Below are positions 23,969 to 32,453 of a DNA stretch of 54,342 nucleotides, in pieces. How positions within the stretch are numbered: the first letter of the stretch is position 1; the number at the start of each line of letters is the position of its first letter. The stretch is from CAZTHK01 sp964613215 (GTDB taxonomy: Bacteria > Krumholzibacteriota > Krumholzibacteriia > Krumholzibacteriales > CAZTHK01), in the NCBI GenBank assembly GCA_964613215.1, contig CAZTHK010000025.1, positions 1-54,342 on the forward strand, given 5' to 3'. The notes beneath the pieces were generated by a model. That model was not told where the DNA came from and made no database searches. It worked only from the letters and a program-made list of their open reading frames with translations. The position numbers and the translations under genes were made by a program.

Positions 23969-25096
23969 ATGGCATCTCCTCATAACCAAACCGGCCGGAA
24001 CCCCGGCCTGATGGGAGGTAATATCAACCCCTCCATAGTCCGCCGGTTCTGTTATTACCCTGAATGGATTAATCTCCGGACCAGCCATTCAGCCAAGACA
24101 CTGGCCATACTGATAATGATAATATGGGTTGGTAGCTGTTCCAGACCTCCCTCACATTACACCAAAGAAACCTTCGTGATGGGTACCCACGCCTCGGTAA
24201 TAATATACGGCCGGGCTGATTCAGCGGCGGAGCGGATAAGTTCCGCGGCTCTGGGGGAGATGCACCGGATTGAGGGTATTATGAGCAACTGGAAGGGTAA
24301 CAGTGAAATATCCATGCTCAACCGGCACTCCGGCAGGGGCCCCATCCGTGTTTCCGGCGAAATGGTATATCTACTGCAGAGAGCCGGCTACTTCTCCAGC
24401 CTGACCGGGGGCGCATTCGACGTCACCGCCAGGCCCCTGGTTACACTGTGGGGCTTTCAGGGTGGTGATCCACACCTCCCCTCCGGGGATGAGATTGAAG
24501 GGGCTCTCCGAAGAGTGGGAACCGGCAGGATCAACATAGATACACCGGCCGGCACTGTAGAGCTGAAGCAGGGAACCGAAATAGATCTTGCCGGCATAGC
24601 CAAAGGATATGCAGTGGACAGGTGCATGAGTATTATTAAGTCATACGGAGTGGAAGATGCCCTGGTCAACCTGGGGGGTAATATAAAGGCACTGGGAGCC
24701 CCTCCGGGGAAAGAGGGATGGAGTGTGGGGATAAGGGATCCCCGGGGCAGCCACCGGATGGCCGGATCGATGGTGATACGTAATCAGGCCGTGGCCACCT
24801 CCGGCAATTATGAAAACTTCGTCCGCATAGAGGGAAGAAGATACGGTCATATCATAGACCCCCGCACCGGTTATCCGGCGAGTGATGTTCTGAGCGTTAC
24901 TGTTCTTACCGAAACCGCTCTGGCTGCGGACGCGCTCTCCACCGGGTTGTTCGTTCTGGGGCCTGATGAGTCCAGAAGAATCCGGGGAGCGGGAAAGCAT
25001 AAATGGAAAGCCCTTTTTGCCACAGCCGGAAATGGAGAAACATCATTCGAATGTTTGGGTGAATTCGGAGACAGATTAGAATTGTTTAACCGCTAG
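23969..25096 (+). CDS. apbE: FAD:protein FMN transferase ApbE (lipoprotein)
   Basis: ApbE attaches FMN from FAD to a Thr of target flavoproteins such as RnfG and RnfD outside the cytoplasm. The 375-residue protein shows the family motifs FVMGTHASVIIYG, GAFDVTARPLVTLWGF, EIDLAGIAKGYAVD, LVNLGGNIKALG, AVATSGNYENF, HIIDPRTGYP and ETALAADALSTGLFVLG. A hydrophobic segment ending WVGSC (Cys57) marks a lipoprotein signal; the N-region is unusually long, so a later start is possible, though GAGGGGGC precedes the chosen ATG. The gene is convergent with the rnf operon and overlaps rnfE by 11 nt, which strongly suggests that it matures this Rnf complex. Confidence 0.93.
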   Translation: MASPHNQTGRNPGLMGGNINPSIVRRFCYYPEWINLRTSHSAKTLAILIMIIWVGSCSRPPSHYTKETFVMGTHASVIIYGRADSAAERISSAALGEMHRIEGIMSNWKGNSEISMLNRHSGRGPIRVSGEMVYLLQRAGYFSSLTGGAFDVTARPLVTLWGFQGGDPHLPSGDEIEGALRRVGTGRINIDTPAGTVELKQGTEIDLAGIAKGYAVDRCMSIIKSYGVEDALVNLGGNIKALGAPPGKEGWSVGIRDPRGSHRMAGSMVIRNQAVATSGNYENFVRIEGRRYGHIIDPRTGYPASDVLSVTVLTETALAADALSTGLFVLGPDESRRIRGAGKHKWKALFATAGNGETSFECLGEFGDRLELFNR

Positions 25097-25814
25097 TATC
25101 CTTCTGTCCGGCGGCCTCCCGGGGAGTCCTGTTCTCCCTTCCCAGGTTAATCCAGGCCCGGTGTACCGCACAGCTGGAACAGTCATGCTCCCGCTTTATC
25201 CTGGGCTCTCTTCCGGCACGTTTGGCCAGCGCTTCCTCTATCCTGTTCATAAGACCCAGCAGAATGCCCAGTACTATAAATGCCCCCGGAGGAAGAATCA
25301 TCAGCAGGAGGGGAAGGAAGGATTCCCCGAACAGTGGAAAACCGAGGAAGCTTCCGCTTCCCAGTATCTCCCTTACCGTACCTATGATAAACAGGGAAAT
25401 GGTAAATCCAAGCCCCATACCCAGTCCGTCCACTATGGATATTCCCACCGAATTCCTGGAAGCAAAGGCCTCCGCCCTTCCCAGGATAATGCAGTTAACC
25501 ACGATCAGCGGTATAAACAGCCCCAGGCTCTTGTGAAGAGCGTGGAAGTAACCGTTCATTACCAGGTCGACTATGGTCACGAAGGTGGCTATGGTAATAA
25601 TGAATGATGGAATTCTGACCTTGGTAGGGATGAACTTGCGGACGGATGATATCACCGTATTGGAACAGACCAGCACAAAGGTGGCAGCCAGTCCCATCCC
25701 GATACCATTCTCCGCGGTGGTGGTAACAGCCAGAGTGGGACAAAGTCCCAGCACCAGGCGGAATATCGGATTTTCACTCCAGAATCCCTTGATAAATTCC
25801 TTCCCTGCTCTCAT
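25086..25814 (-). CDS. rnfE: Rnf complex subunit RnfE
   Basis: RnfE is one of the integral membrane subunits of the ion-pumping ferredoxin:NAD+ oxidoreductase. Of 242 residues, the first about 205 match the family: NPIFRLVLGLCPTLAVTTTAENGIGMG, then CSNTVISSVRKFIPTKVRIPSFI, with about six membrane helices. The key Cys residues at the ends of the first and third helices (GLCPTL, CSNT), which ligate the membrane iron-sulphur centre with RnfA, are present. A 35-residue polar tail holds CSSCAVHR, longer than usual. GGAGG precedes ATG at 25814, which overlaps the rnfG stop by one base (TGATG); a TTG at 25817 is an alternative. It is the last gene of the operon. Confidence 0.94.
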   Translation of the reverse strand: MRAGKEFIKGFWSENPIFRLVLGLCPTLAVTTTAENGIGMGLAATFVLVCSNTVISSVRKFIPTKVRIPSFIITIATFVTIVDLVMNGYFHALHKSLGLFIPLIVVNCIILGRAEAFASRNSVGISIVDGLGMGLGFTISLFIIGTVREILGSGSFLGFPLFGESFLPLLLMILPPGAFIVLGILLGLMNRIEEALAKRAGREPRIKREHDCSSCAVHRAWINLGRENRTPREAAGQKDTSG

Positions 25815-26419
25815 CAACTGTTACCTCCTTTCCTGCTCTTCTTTCCGGGTGACCGGCCCCAGGCAAAAATCTTTCTCCGGTGGTTTCGAAAGATTTCCAG
25901 GCCGGAGGCTATGGCCTCTACCACCGCCCTGGATGAAATAGTGGCTCCGGTTATCGCCTCAAAGGCACCCCCGTCCTTCTTTACCTTCCAGGTGGCTGGA
26001 TTATCCAGGCTCTTGCTCTTGAACTGTTCCCTGAAATCCTGGTTGGCAATCTTGGCTCCCAGGCCGGGAGTCTCCAGGTGCTTCAGCACCTCCACACCCC
26101 GCACCACCCCCGAAGTATCCACTCCCACCATCAACTGTATATCTCCGCCGTACCCCTGGTGCGAAATGACCGAAAATGCAGTACCCACTATCCTGCCGTC
26201 CCTCCTGGCCCGGTAGAATATCCTGGAATCCACCGAAACCGTATCCTGGTCGGGAACATTATCGAACTCAGGGAGAACATTCTTAACCGCTCTCATCCTC
26301 TCCTCCCTCAGAGACCTGGCAATGGGTCCGGCGGTCTTCTGACTCACCATGGCCAGCACACCGGCCGCCACAGCAGCTATCACCATAAGGGTAAGGGACA
26401 ATCTCAGAATATCCTTCAT
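25814..26419 (-). CDS. rnfG: Rnf complex subunit RnfG (covalent flavin)
   Basis: RnfG is the single-pass subunit with an outward FMN-binding domain. In 201 residues it has an N-terminal helix (LRLSLTLMVIAAVAAGVLAMV), a region with the GYGGDIQLMVGVD and LKHLETPGLGA patterns of the FMN-binding domain, and the flavinylation motif ITGATISSRAV, where the Thr of TGAT should carry FMN added by ApbE. The start at 26419 is preferred: GGGAGG lies upstream (11 nt, somewhat long) and the upstream 21 in-frame codons overlap the promoter-proximal part of the gap to rnfD. It is coupled to rnfE. Confidence 0.94.
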   Translation of the reverse strand: MKDILRLSLTLMVIAAVAAGVLAMVSQKTAGPIARSLREERMRAVKNVLPEFDNVPDQDTVSVDSRIFYRARRDGRIVGTAFSVISHQGYGGDIQLMVGVDTSGVVRGVEVLKHLETPGLGAKIANQDFREQFKSKSLDNPATWKVKKDGGAFEAITGATISSRAVVEAIASGLEIFRNHRRKIFAWGRSPGKKSRKGGNS

Positions 26420-26453
26420 TCTGCCATACACCTCCCTGGTATAACCAAAGCGG

Positions 26454-27740
26454 TCATGCCGCCTCCTCCTTCCGGGCACCAAATACTGCTGGCTTGGTAT
26501 ATCTGTCTATAAGAGGAGTGGCTGCATTCATCAGAAGTATGGAAAAACTTACCCCCTCGGGATATCCTCCGAACAACCGGATCACCACAGTAATAACACC
26601 ACACCCTGCTCCGAATATCATCATCCCCCTTCGGGTCACCGGAGTAGTTACATAATCTGTGGCCATGAAGAAAGCTCCCAGGAACAGACCGCCGTTGAGT
26701 ATATGAAAGGTCGGACCGGCGTAATGGGTTGGATCGGCCAGATGGAATATCCCGGTAAGAATCCATACCGTGGCGATAAAGAATACCGGAGTGTGCCAGC
26801 TTATTACCCTCCTGGCAATCAGGAATATGCCGCCGGCCAGCAGCAGTATCACCGAGACCTCTCCCAGACAGCCGGCCCGGTTACCCAGCAACAGGTCTAC
26901 CGCCATCTCTCTGGTCAACTCCACATCAATATGACCCACAGTAGTAAGTGATTCCTTCATCTTACCCAGGGGGGTGGCAGTGGTAACCGCATCAGTCCCC
27001 CAGGAGCTGGGTGCTATCCAGCGTGCTGTCATCTGAACCGGGAATGAAATGGTGAGAATAACCCTTGCAACCAGAGCGGGGTTAAAGGGGTTGTAACCCA
27101 ATCCCCCGTATATCTGTTTGCCTATGAATATGGCGAAGAAGGAACCCAGCACAATCAGCCACCAGGGACTGGAGGGAGGAAGATTCATCGCCAGCAGGAG
27201 GCCGGTGAGGAAGGCGCTGTAATCACCCACCCTGATGGGCCGGTTCATAATCCGCTGACAGAGAGCTTCAAAAATCACCGCCGACACTATGGACAGCAGC
27301 ACCACCTTAACCGCCATAACCCCGAACAGATAAAAGGAGAGCAGGACAGCCGGCAGCAGGGCATATATTACCAGCTTCATTATATCCCTCACTGACTCAC
27401 CCTCATGAAGGTGAGGGGAGGAACTGACCATGAAGTGAGGGCCTATTTCACTTTTGTTCTTTTTGCTCTTCTTCCTGGATTTATCCCTGGATTTCTTTTT
27501 ATTATCTCCACCGGATTTCTCCTCTCCCTTGTCCATTTTTCGGGAGCCGGCGGAGTCCTTTTTGTTATCCCCGGATGAGCTTTTGCCATCGCTACCGGGA
27601 GATTCCGGAACCCTGCCACCTCCGCCACCGGGCTTATCCGGTGGTTGGCCTTGATTGTCCTTGCCGGCGGAACTGGCATCCTCTATCTCCGGATCCGGTC
27701 CATTCCGGCGGGAATGTTCATCTCTCTCTTTCCGGTCCAA
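26454..27740 (-). CDS. rnfD: Rnf complex subunit RnfD with a long charged N-terminal extension
   Basis: RnfD is a multi-span subunit with a flavin-binding loop. Residues about 103-428 match the family (SSSPHLHEGESVRDIMKLVI, FGGYPEGVSFSILLMNAATPLID), with about nine membrane helices. The likely covalent-FMN loop reads DAVTTATPL, where the family motif is commonly S/T-G-A-T. Residues 1-102 are an unusual hydrophilic stretch rich in Lys, Gly, Ser and Asp (DKGEEKSGGDNKKKSRDK), probably disordered. The frame opens at TTG 27740 with GGAGG 5 nt upstream; the internal ATG at residue 103 has no SD, so the extension appears to be translated. Typical RnfD is about 320-350 residues. Confidence 0.92.
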   Translation of the reverse strand: MDRKERDEHSRRNGPDPEIEDASSAGKDNQGQPPDKPGGGGGRVPESPGSDGKSSSGDNKKDSAGSRKMDKGEEKSGGDNKKKSRDKSRKKSKKNKSEIGPHFMVSSSPHLHEGESVRDIMKLVIYALLPAVLLSFYLFGVMAVKVVLLSIVSAVIFEALCQRIMNRPIRVGDYSAFLTGLLLAMNLPPSSPWWLIVLGSFFAIFIGKQIYGGLGYNPFNPALVARVILTISFPVQMTARWIAPSSWGTDAVTTATPLGKMKESLTTVGHIDVELTREMAVDLLLGNRAGCLGEVSVILLLAGGIFLIARRVISWHTPVFFIATVWILTGIFHLADPTHYAGPTFHILNGGLFLGAFFMATDYVTTPVTRRGMMIFGAGCGVITVVIRLFGGYPEGVSFSILLMNAATPLIDRYTKPAVFGARKEEAA

Positions 27741-27802
27741 ACAAACCTCCCCCTCGAATTAAATCCATTCTCGAAATTCCCGGCAGCACTTCATCCATAA
27801 CA

Positions 27803-29128
27803 CTACTTCTGTTTGGCCATCTTTCTGAGCTCAGCCTTGGCCCTGCGCAGATGCTGCACCATCGGTCTTCTGGAGGGGCAGACATAGGCGCAGCAGCCAC
27901 ACTCGATACAATCATTGGCATTCAGCTCTCCGGCCTCCTCGAATCTCATCCTCTCTATCAGAATACTCAGCTGGGAAGGATTAAGATTCATGGGACAGGC
28001 ATTTACACATTTGCCGCATCTGACACAGGGATCGCCTATATACTGGGCAACCTCATCCCTGTTTAAAACCACTATCCCACTGGTACCCTTGGTCACCGAA
28101 ACATCCAGGGAATATTGAGCTACTCCCATCATCGGGCCGCCGCTGATTACCTTTCCTGCCCGCTCACTTATACCTCCGCAGAACTTCACCAGGTCCCCGA
28201 AGGTAGCACCTATGGGAGCCAGAACATTTCCGGGCTCCTTTATTCCGGAACCGGTTACCGTCACTACCCGTTCAACCAGAGGACGATTGTACCGGACCGC
28301 CTGATAGGACGCCCGGGCGGTCCCTACATTCTGAACCAGCACTCCCACATCCATGGGCAATCCTCCGGCGGGAACACTTCTGCCGGTCAGAGTGTAGATA
28401 AGCTGTTTTTCCGCTCCCTGGGGATAAATCACATCCAGAGCCTCCACCCTGAACTCCGGTTTGCCGGATACCGCAGATTCCATCTTCTCTATAGCATCCG
28501 GTTTATTCTTCTCTATGGCTATTATGATCTCCTCTACTCCGATAACGGAGGCGAACAGGGCCGCACCCTCTACTATCTCTCCGGCATTCTCCATCATCAG
28601 GGCATGATCGGCGGAGAGATAGGGTTCACACTCAGCACCGTTAATGATCAACAGATCCATGGGCTTGTCCCCGGGGGGCGACAATTTTACGTGAGTTGGA
28701 AAGGTAGCTCCGCCCATACCCACCAGTCCACCCTCCTGAATATTTTTCTTTATGGTTTCCCCGTCCATCTGACCGATATCCCTCTCCACATCACATCCCT
28801 CCATCCATTCATCCTTCCCGTCGGGGATTATTACCGCTGCCTCCATATCGGTACCCACCGGATTGGGATAGCGGGCTATGGACTTTATCTTTCCGGAGGT
28901 GGGAGCATGAACAGGAGCGGATACGAAACCTCCCGCCTCCGCAATAATCTGCCCCTTCTTGACCTCATCCTTCTTCTCCACCACCGGCCCGGGCGGTGCT
29001 CCCAGATTCTGGGCGAAATGAACCACCAGCCGCTCCGGCATGGGTAACTTCCGTATGGGCTTGCCGGCGGTGGGCTCCTTATTATATTCCGGGTGTACTC
29101 CTCCGAAGAATTTGCCCCTGCCTATCAT
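27803..29128 (-). CDS. rnfC: Rnf complex subunit RnfC
   Basis: RnfC is the cytoplasmic subunit that docks NADH and FMN and links the complex to ferredoxin oxidation. The 441-residue protein shows the N-terminal barrel-sandwich segment (GGVHPEYNKEPT), the NADH/FMN region (GMGGATFPTHVKLSP with GAECEPYL), and a C-terminal dicluster ferredoxin domain with two Cys sets, CVRCGKCVNACP and CIECGCCAYVCP. Length is close to the shorter RnfC class without the repetitive C-terminal tail seen in some Proteobacteria. GGAGG lies 6 nt upstream of the ATG, which overlaps the rnfB stop as ATGA. Confidence 0.96.
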   Translation of the reverse strand: MIGRGKFFGGVHPEYNKEPTAGKPIRKLPMPERLVVHFAQNLGAPPGPVVEKKDEVKKGQIIAEAGGFVSAPVHAPTSGKIKSIARYPNPVGTDMEAAVIIPDGKDEWMEGCDVERDIGQMDGETIKKNIQEGGLVGMGGATFPTHVKLSPPGDKPMDLLIINGAECEPYLSADHALMMENAGEIVEGAALFASVIGVEEIIIAIEKNKPDAIEKMESAVSGKPEFRVEALDVIYPQGAEKQLIYTLTGRSVPAGGLPMDVGVLVQNVGTARASYQAVRYNRPLVERVVTVTGSGIKEPGNVLAPIGATFGDLVKFCGGISERAGKVISGGPMMGVAQYSLDVSVTKGTSGIVVLNRDEVAQYIGDPCVRCGKCVNACPMNLNPSQLSILIERMRFEEAGELNANDCIECGCCAYVCPSRRPMVQHLRRAKAELRKMAKQK

Positions 29129-29961
29129 CCCTCACCTCCCGCTGCTACCTCTCCTTTATCCCCGGATGAACCTTTCTGATCCACTGCCACAATGGTATTC
29201 ATGGGACAAACATCGGCTATCTCCGGAGGGATATCCATCTGATAGTTTACCACCGCCAGGTTATCATCCATCTCTACGGCACCCTCCGGCGCCTCCTTGA
29301 CACAGCGCCTGCAACCGATACAGCCGGTGGCGCAATACTTTCTTACCTTGCCCCCCTTGTCATGGGATGAGCAGAGTATGTGAACCTTCTTATCACCGGG
29401 AATCAGCTTGATAATATTCTTGGGGCAGGCCTCCACACATTTACCGCAGCCGGTACATTTCTCCGGATCCACCAGCGCTACTCCCTGAGGGGTGATATGG
29501 ATAGCATCGAAGGGACATATTCCCACGCAGGTTCCCATACCCAGACATCCATAGGGGCAGGCCTTATCCCCCCCGAATAGAATATCCGCAGAGGCACAGT
29601 CATATACTCCATTATAATAATACTGTTTGGCAGCAACATCATCCCTGCCGCTGCACAACACCAATGCAACCTTCTTATCCCCTCCTCCCGCGAATTCCAC
29701 ATCCATTATTCCGGCTATCCGCCGGGCTGTCTCTTCATCCCCCACCGGGCAGGCATCCACATCCGCCTTGCCCTCTGCAATTCTCCGGGCCAGCTCGGAA
29801 CATCCGGGAAAACCGCAGGCACCGCAGTTGGCCCCGGGCAATTCTTCTTCTATCTTCTCAACTTTGGGGTCCTCCCTCACCTCGAATACCCGCGCCGCTA
29901 TAGCCAGGACCAGGCCTGCAATCAATGCCACCGAGGCTAATGCTATAACAGCTGTGATCAT
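29125..29961 (-). CDS. rnfB: Rnf complex subunit RnfB (polyferredoxin)
   Basis: RnfB anchors iron-sulphur clusters that accept electrons from ferredoxin. The 278-residue protein has an N-terminal membrane helix (VIALASVALIAGLVLAIAAR), a Fer4_19/Fes cluster domain with GANCGACGFPGCSEL and DACPVG, and several 4Fe-4S motifs: CPYGCLGMGTCVGICP, CTGCGKCVEACP and CATGCIGCRRC. The tail is Gly-rich. GGGAGG lies 12 nt before the ATG, rather far. RnfB and rnfC are translationally coupled. A 116-nt gap to rnfA shows no clear gene or terminator. Confidence 0.96.
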   Translation of the reverse strand: MITAVIALASVALIAGLVLAIAARVFEVREDPKVEKIEEELPGANCGACGFPGCSELARRIAEGKADVDACPVGDEETARRIAGIMDVEFAGGGDKKVALVLCSGRDDVAAKQYYYNGVYDCASADILFGGDKACPYGCLGMGTCVGICPFDAIHITPQGVALVDPEKCTGCGKCVEACPKNIIKLIPGDKKVHILCSSHDKGGKVRKYCATGCIGCRRCVKEAPEGAVEMDDNLAVVNYQMDIPPEIADVCPMNTIVAVDQKGSSGDKGEVAAGGEG

Positions 29962-30077
29962 ATCTAAATTCGACCTCCCGAATCTCTACCCGAATCCAGT
30001 TGCTGTTGAACCTCCTGCTTCTTCCAGTCAACAACACCGGGGGGGGAATTATATCTATCCTGTTGGGCCCGGCCTTA

Positions 30078-30656
30078 CTATATCTTGACCAGCCCGGTAA
30101 ATCCCATGAAAGCGAGAGAGAGAATGCCTGCTGTGATCAACCCTATGGCGGTTCCCCGGAAGGAGGAGGGGGTATCACACAGCTCTATCCTCTCCCTGAG
30201 ACCGGAGAACAGCAGCATGGCCAGACCGAACCCTATGGCCGAACCAACGCCGAATACGGTGGTTCCCAGCAGGGAATGTTCCTTCTGAATGTTCAGTACG
30301 GCAACACCCAGAACAGCACAGTTGGTGGTGATAAGGGGCAGATATATTCCCAGGGCGCTGTAAAGGGCGGGGCTGAGCTTCTGAAGGGCCAGCTCCACCA
30401 GCTGAACCAGGCTCGCTATAACCAGGATGAATGCTACAGTCTGAAGGTACTCCAGCTGAAAGGGAACCAGAATCTGATGGTAAACCAGCCAGCTTACCAC
30501 CGAAGCCATGGTCATAACGAAGAGTACTGCTCCGCTCATCCCCATGGAGGTGCTGACCTTCCGGGATACTCCCAGAAAGGGGCAGATACCCAGAAATCTC
30601 ATCAACACCACATTGTTAACCAGTACAGCTGCGATTAATATAACTAAAAGTTGCAT
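30078..30656 (-). CDS. rnfA: Rnf complex subunit RnfA
   Basis: RnfA is the membrane partner of RnfE, and together they hold a membrane-embedded iron-sulphur centre. The 192-residue protein has about six helices and the family landmarks NNVVLMRFLGICPFLGVS and LPLITTNCAVLGVAVLN, with conserved Cys in each. The chosen ATG (30656) gives the family length; GGAG lies 12 nt upstream. It is the first gene of rnfABCDGE on the minus strand, the gene order common in Proteobacteria but with E last and no rnfH. Confidence 0.95.
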   Translation of the reverse strand: MQLLVILIAAVLVNNVVLMRFLGICPFLGVSRKVSTSMGMSGAVLFVMTMASVVSWLVYHQILVPFQLEYLQTVAFILVIASLVQLVELALQKLSPALYSALGIYLPLITTNCAVLGVAVLNIQKEHSLLGTTVFGVGSAIGFGLAMLLFSGLRERIELCDTPSSFRGTAIGLITAGILSLAFMGFTGLVKI

Positions 30657-30818
30657 CTCAGATTTAATCTCCGGTTGACCAACTGCCCCATGGAGGGGCT
30701 GCCTCAGAAAACAGGAATAAATCGACAAAAAACTACTATAGTACAATTAATAAATCAAGCTTTTATCCTGAACAGTTTGATTTATTTGAAAAATACCAAT
30801 CCTCTCCGGAGTAGATAC

Positions 30819-30934
30819 CCACGGGCAAGCCCGTGGCACTGACTACAAGATTACGAGCTTCGCTCCACGCCATTCGGGCGAGTTCACGTTCACCCACGGG
30901 CAAGCACATGAAACTCCGCCCTGCGGGTTATTAG
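30819..30934. repeat. 116-bp hairpin-rich dispersed repeat, copy 2
   Basis: This copy starts with CCACGGGCAAGCCCGTGG (30819-30836), runs through the CGAGCTTCGCT and CCATTCGGGCGAGTT core shared with copy 1, and ends CCCTGCGGGTTATTAG. Its second hairpin (30894-30911) is decayed to CCACGGGCAAGCACATGA. It lies in the 354-nt divergent gap (30657-31010) between rnfA and the aldehyde dehydrogenase gene, so it may sit between their promoters. Apart from the element, TATAGT-like sequence upstream of rnfA and the SD of the dehydrogenase, nothing else was recognised there. Confidence 0.7.
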
Positions 30935-31010
30935 ATATGTGGGTATGATTATGGTCTAACTTCTGCTATGGTCGAGAGAGGTTGGAACTCAAACAGGGAG
31001 GTGTTTAACT

Positions 31011-32378
31011 GTGGCTATCAAGTCTGTAAATCCAGCAACTGGTGAAACAATAAGGGAATTCGAGGAGATGAGCCAGGCCCGGGCCGCCGGGGCAGTGGAG
31101 AGGGCTAACCGCGCCTGCAGGGATTGGATGAAGTCCGGCTTTCCGGAGAGAGCCCGGCTGATGAGAAATGCTGCTTCCCTGCTCAGAGAAAACTCAGGCA
31201 AATACGGAGAGCTGATGACCAGGGAGATGGGCAAGCCATTGGGGAGTGCCATCGCCGAATCGGAAAAATGCGCCCTGGTGTGTGATTACTATGCCGAAAA
31301 TGCGGAACGGTTTCTGAAAATTGAACTGGTAGAGACGGAGGCAGTCCGAAGCTATGTTTCCTTCCAGCCTCTGGGAGTGGTGCTGGCTGTGATGCCCTGG
31401 AATTTCCCCTTCTGGCAGGTATTCCGGTTCTCCGCACCGGCCCTTATGGCTGGAAACGCCTGTGTACTCAAGCATGCCTCCAATGTGCCCGGCTGCGCTA
31501 TGGAGATCCAGAATATCTTCCGTGAGGCCGGTTTCCCTCCCGATCTCTTCTCCACCCTTCTGGTGGGAAACAAGCAGGTCGGACGGCTGATAGAAAACCC
31601 GCTGGTCCGGGGGGTTACCCTTACCGGCTCGGTGGAGGCGGGAAAGGCGGTTGCAGCCATGGCGGGAAAGCAGATAAAGAAGACCGTAATGGAACTGGGT
31701 GGAAGTGATCCCTACGTGGTGCTGGAGGATGCCGATCTGGAGAAGGCTGCCGGTGCCTGCGTTGCCAGCAGGCTGATAAATACCGGGCAGAGCTGTATAG
31801 CCGCCAAGAGATTTATCGTGGTAAAAGAGGTAAGAGAGCAATTCCAGAGCCTGGTCTATGATATGATGAAGAAAAAGAAGATGGGGGACCCTATGGAACG
31901 GAATATTGATATAGGTCCCCTGGCCAGGGAGGATCTGAGAGACCAGCTACACCGGCAGGTAAGAAACAGTGTGGATAAGGGAGCCGCCTGCATGCTGGGG
32001 GGTGAAATCCCCGCCGGACCGGGAGCCTTCTATCCTCCCACCATACTTACCGGTGTGACCCGGGATATGCCCGCCTTCGATCAGGAGCTGTTCGGACCGG
32101 TGGCTGTTATCATCGAGGCGGAGGACGAGGAAGAAGCCATCCGGCTGGCCAATGATACAGTGTTCGGGCTGGGAGCGGCGGTATTCACCCGGGACCTGGA
32201 GAGGGGCGAAAGGATAGCCCGGAATGAGCTAGAGGCAGGAAACTGCTTCGTTAATGAATTTGTACGTTCCGATCCAAGGTTCCCCTTCGGAGGAATCAAG
32301 GAGAGCGGATATGGAAGGGAACTCTCCCACTACGGCATCAAGGAGTTTGTTAACATCAAGACCATATATGTGAAGTAG
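31011..32378 (+). CDS. NAD(P)-dependent succinate-semialdehyde/aldehyde dehydrogenase
   Basis: The 455-residue enzyme belongs to the aldehyde dehydrogenase superfamily, closest in pattern to succinate-semialdehyde dehydrogenases (short N-terminus, AIKSVNPATGE opening, MPWNFPFWQVFR, and PFGGIKESGYGRELSHYGIKEF near the end). The catalytic Glu is E228 in MELGG and the catalytic Cys is C262 in NTGQSCIAAKRF. The start is GTG with GGGAGG 9 nt upstream. No GABA transaminase or other pathway gene is adjacent, so the in vivo aldehyde is not certain. The upstream side carries the dispersed hairpin element. Confidence 0.9.
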   Translation: MAIKSVNPATGETIREFEEMSQARAAGAVERANRACRDWMKSGFPERARLMRNAASLLRENSGKYGELMTREMGKPLGSAIAESEKCALVCDYYAENAERFLKIELVETEAVRSYVSFQPLGVVLAVMPWNFPFWQVFRFSAPALMAGNACVLKHASNVPGCAMEIQNIFREAGFPPDLFSTLLVGNKQVGRLIENPLVRGVTLTGSVEAGKAVAAMAGKQIKKTVMELGGSDPYVVLEDADLEKAAGACVASRLINTGQSCIAAKRFIVVKEVREQFQSLVYDMMKKKKMGDPMERNIDIGPLAREDLRDQLHRQVRNSVDKGAACMLGGEIPAGPGAFYPPTILTGVTRDMPAFDQELFGPVAVIIEAEDEEEAIRLANDTVFGLGAAVFTRDLERGERIARNELEAGNCFVNEFVRSDPRFPFGGIKESGYGRELSHYGIKEFVNIKTIYVK

Positions 32379-32431
32379 GAATACTGATATGATAAGAAGC
32401 CTTTGAGTATTCTTAAAAAGGCGCCCTTTAT

Positions 32432-32452
32432 CTCAGAAGGATATATCCTGAG
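32432..32452. other. Inverted repeat between convergent genes
   Basis: CTCAG (32432-32436) and CTGAG (32448-32452) flank the palindrome AGGATATATCCT in the short gap between the aldehyde dehydrogenase stop and the convergent DUF1287 stop. It may help end either transcript, though no T-run follows. Confidence 0.35.
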
Positions 32453-32453
32453 C

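Noticed and set aside
28115..29047. 310-codon plus-strand frame opposite rnfC
   Set aside because: Antisense of rnfC, rich in His/Tyr/Gly from reversed codons; no SD.
30000..30638. 212-codon plus-strand frame opposite rnfA
   Set aside because: Antisense of rnfA; Gln/Gly-rich composition without start signal.
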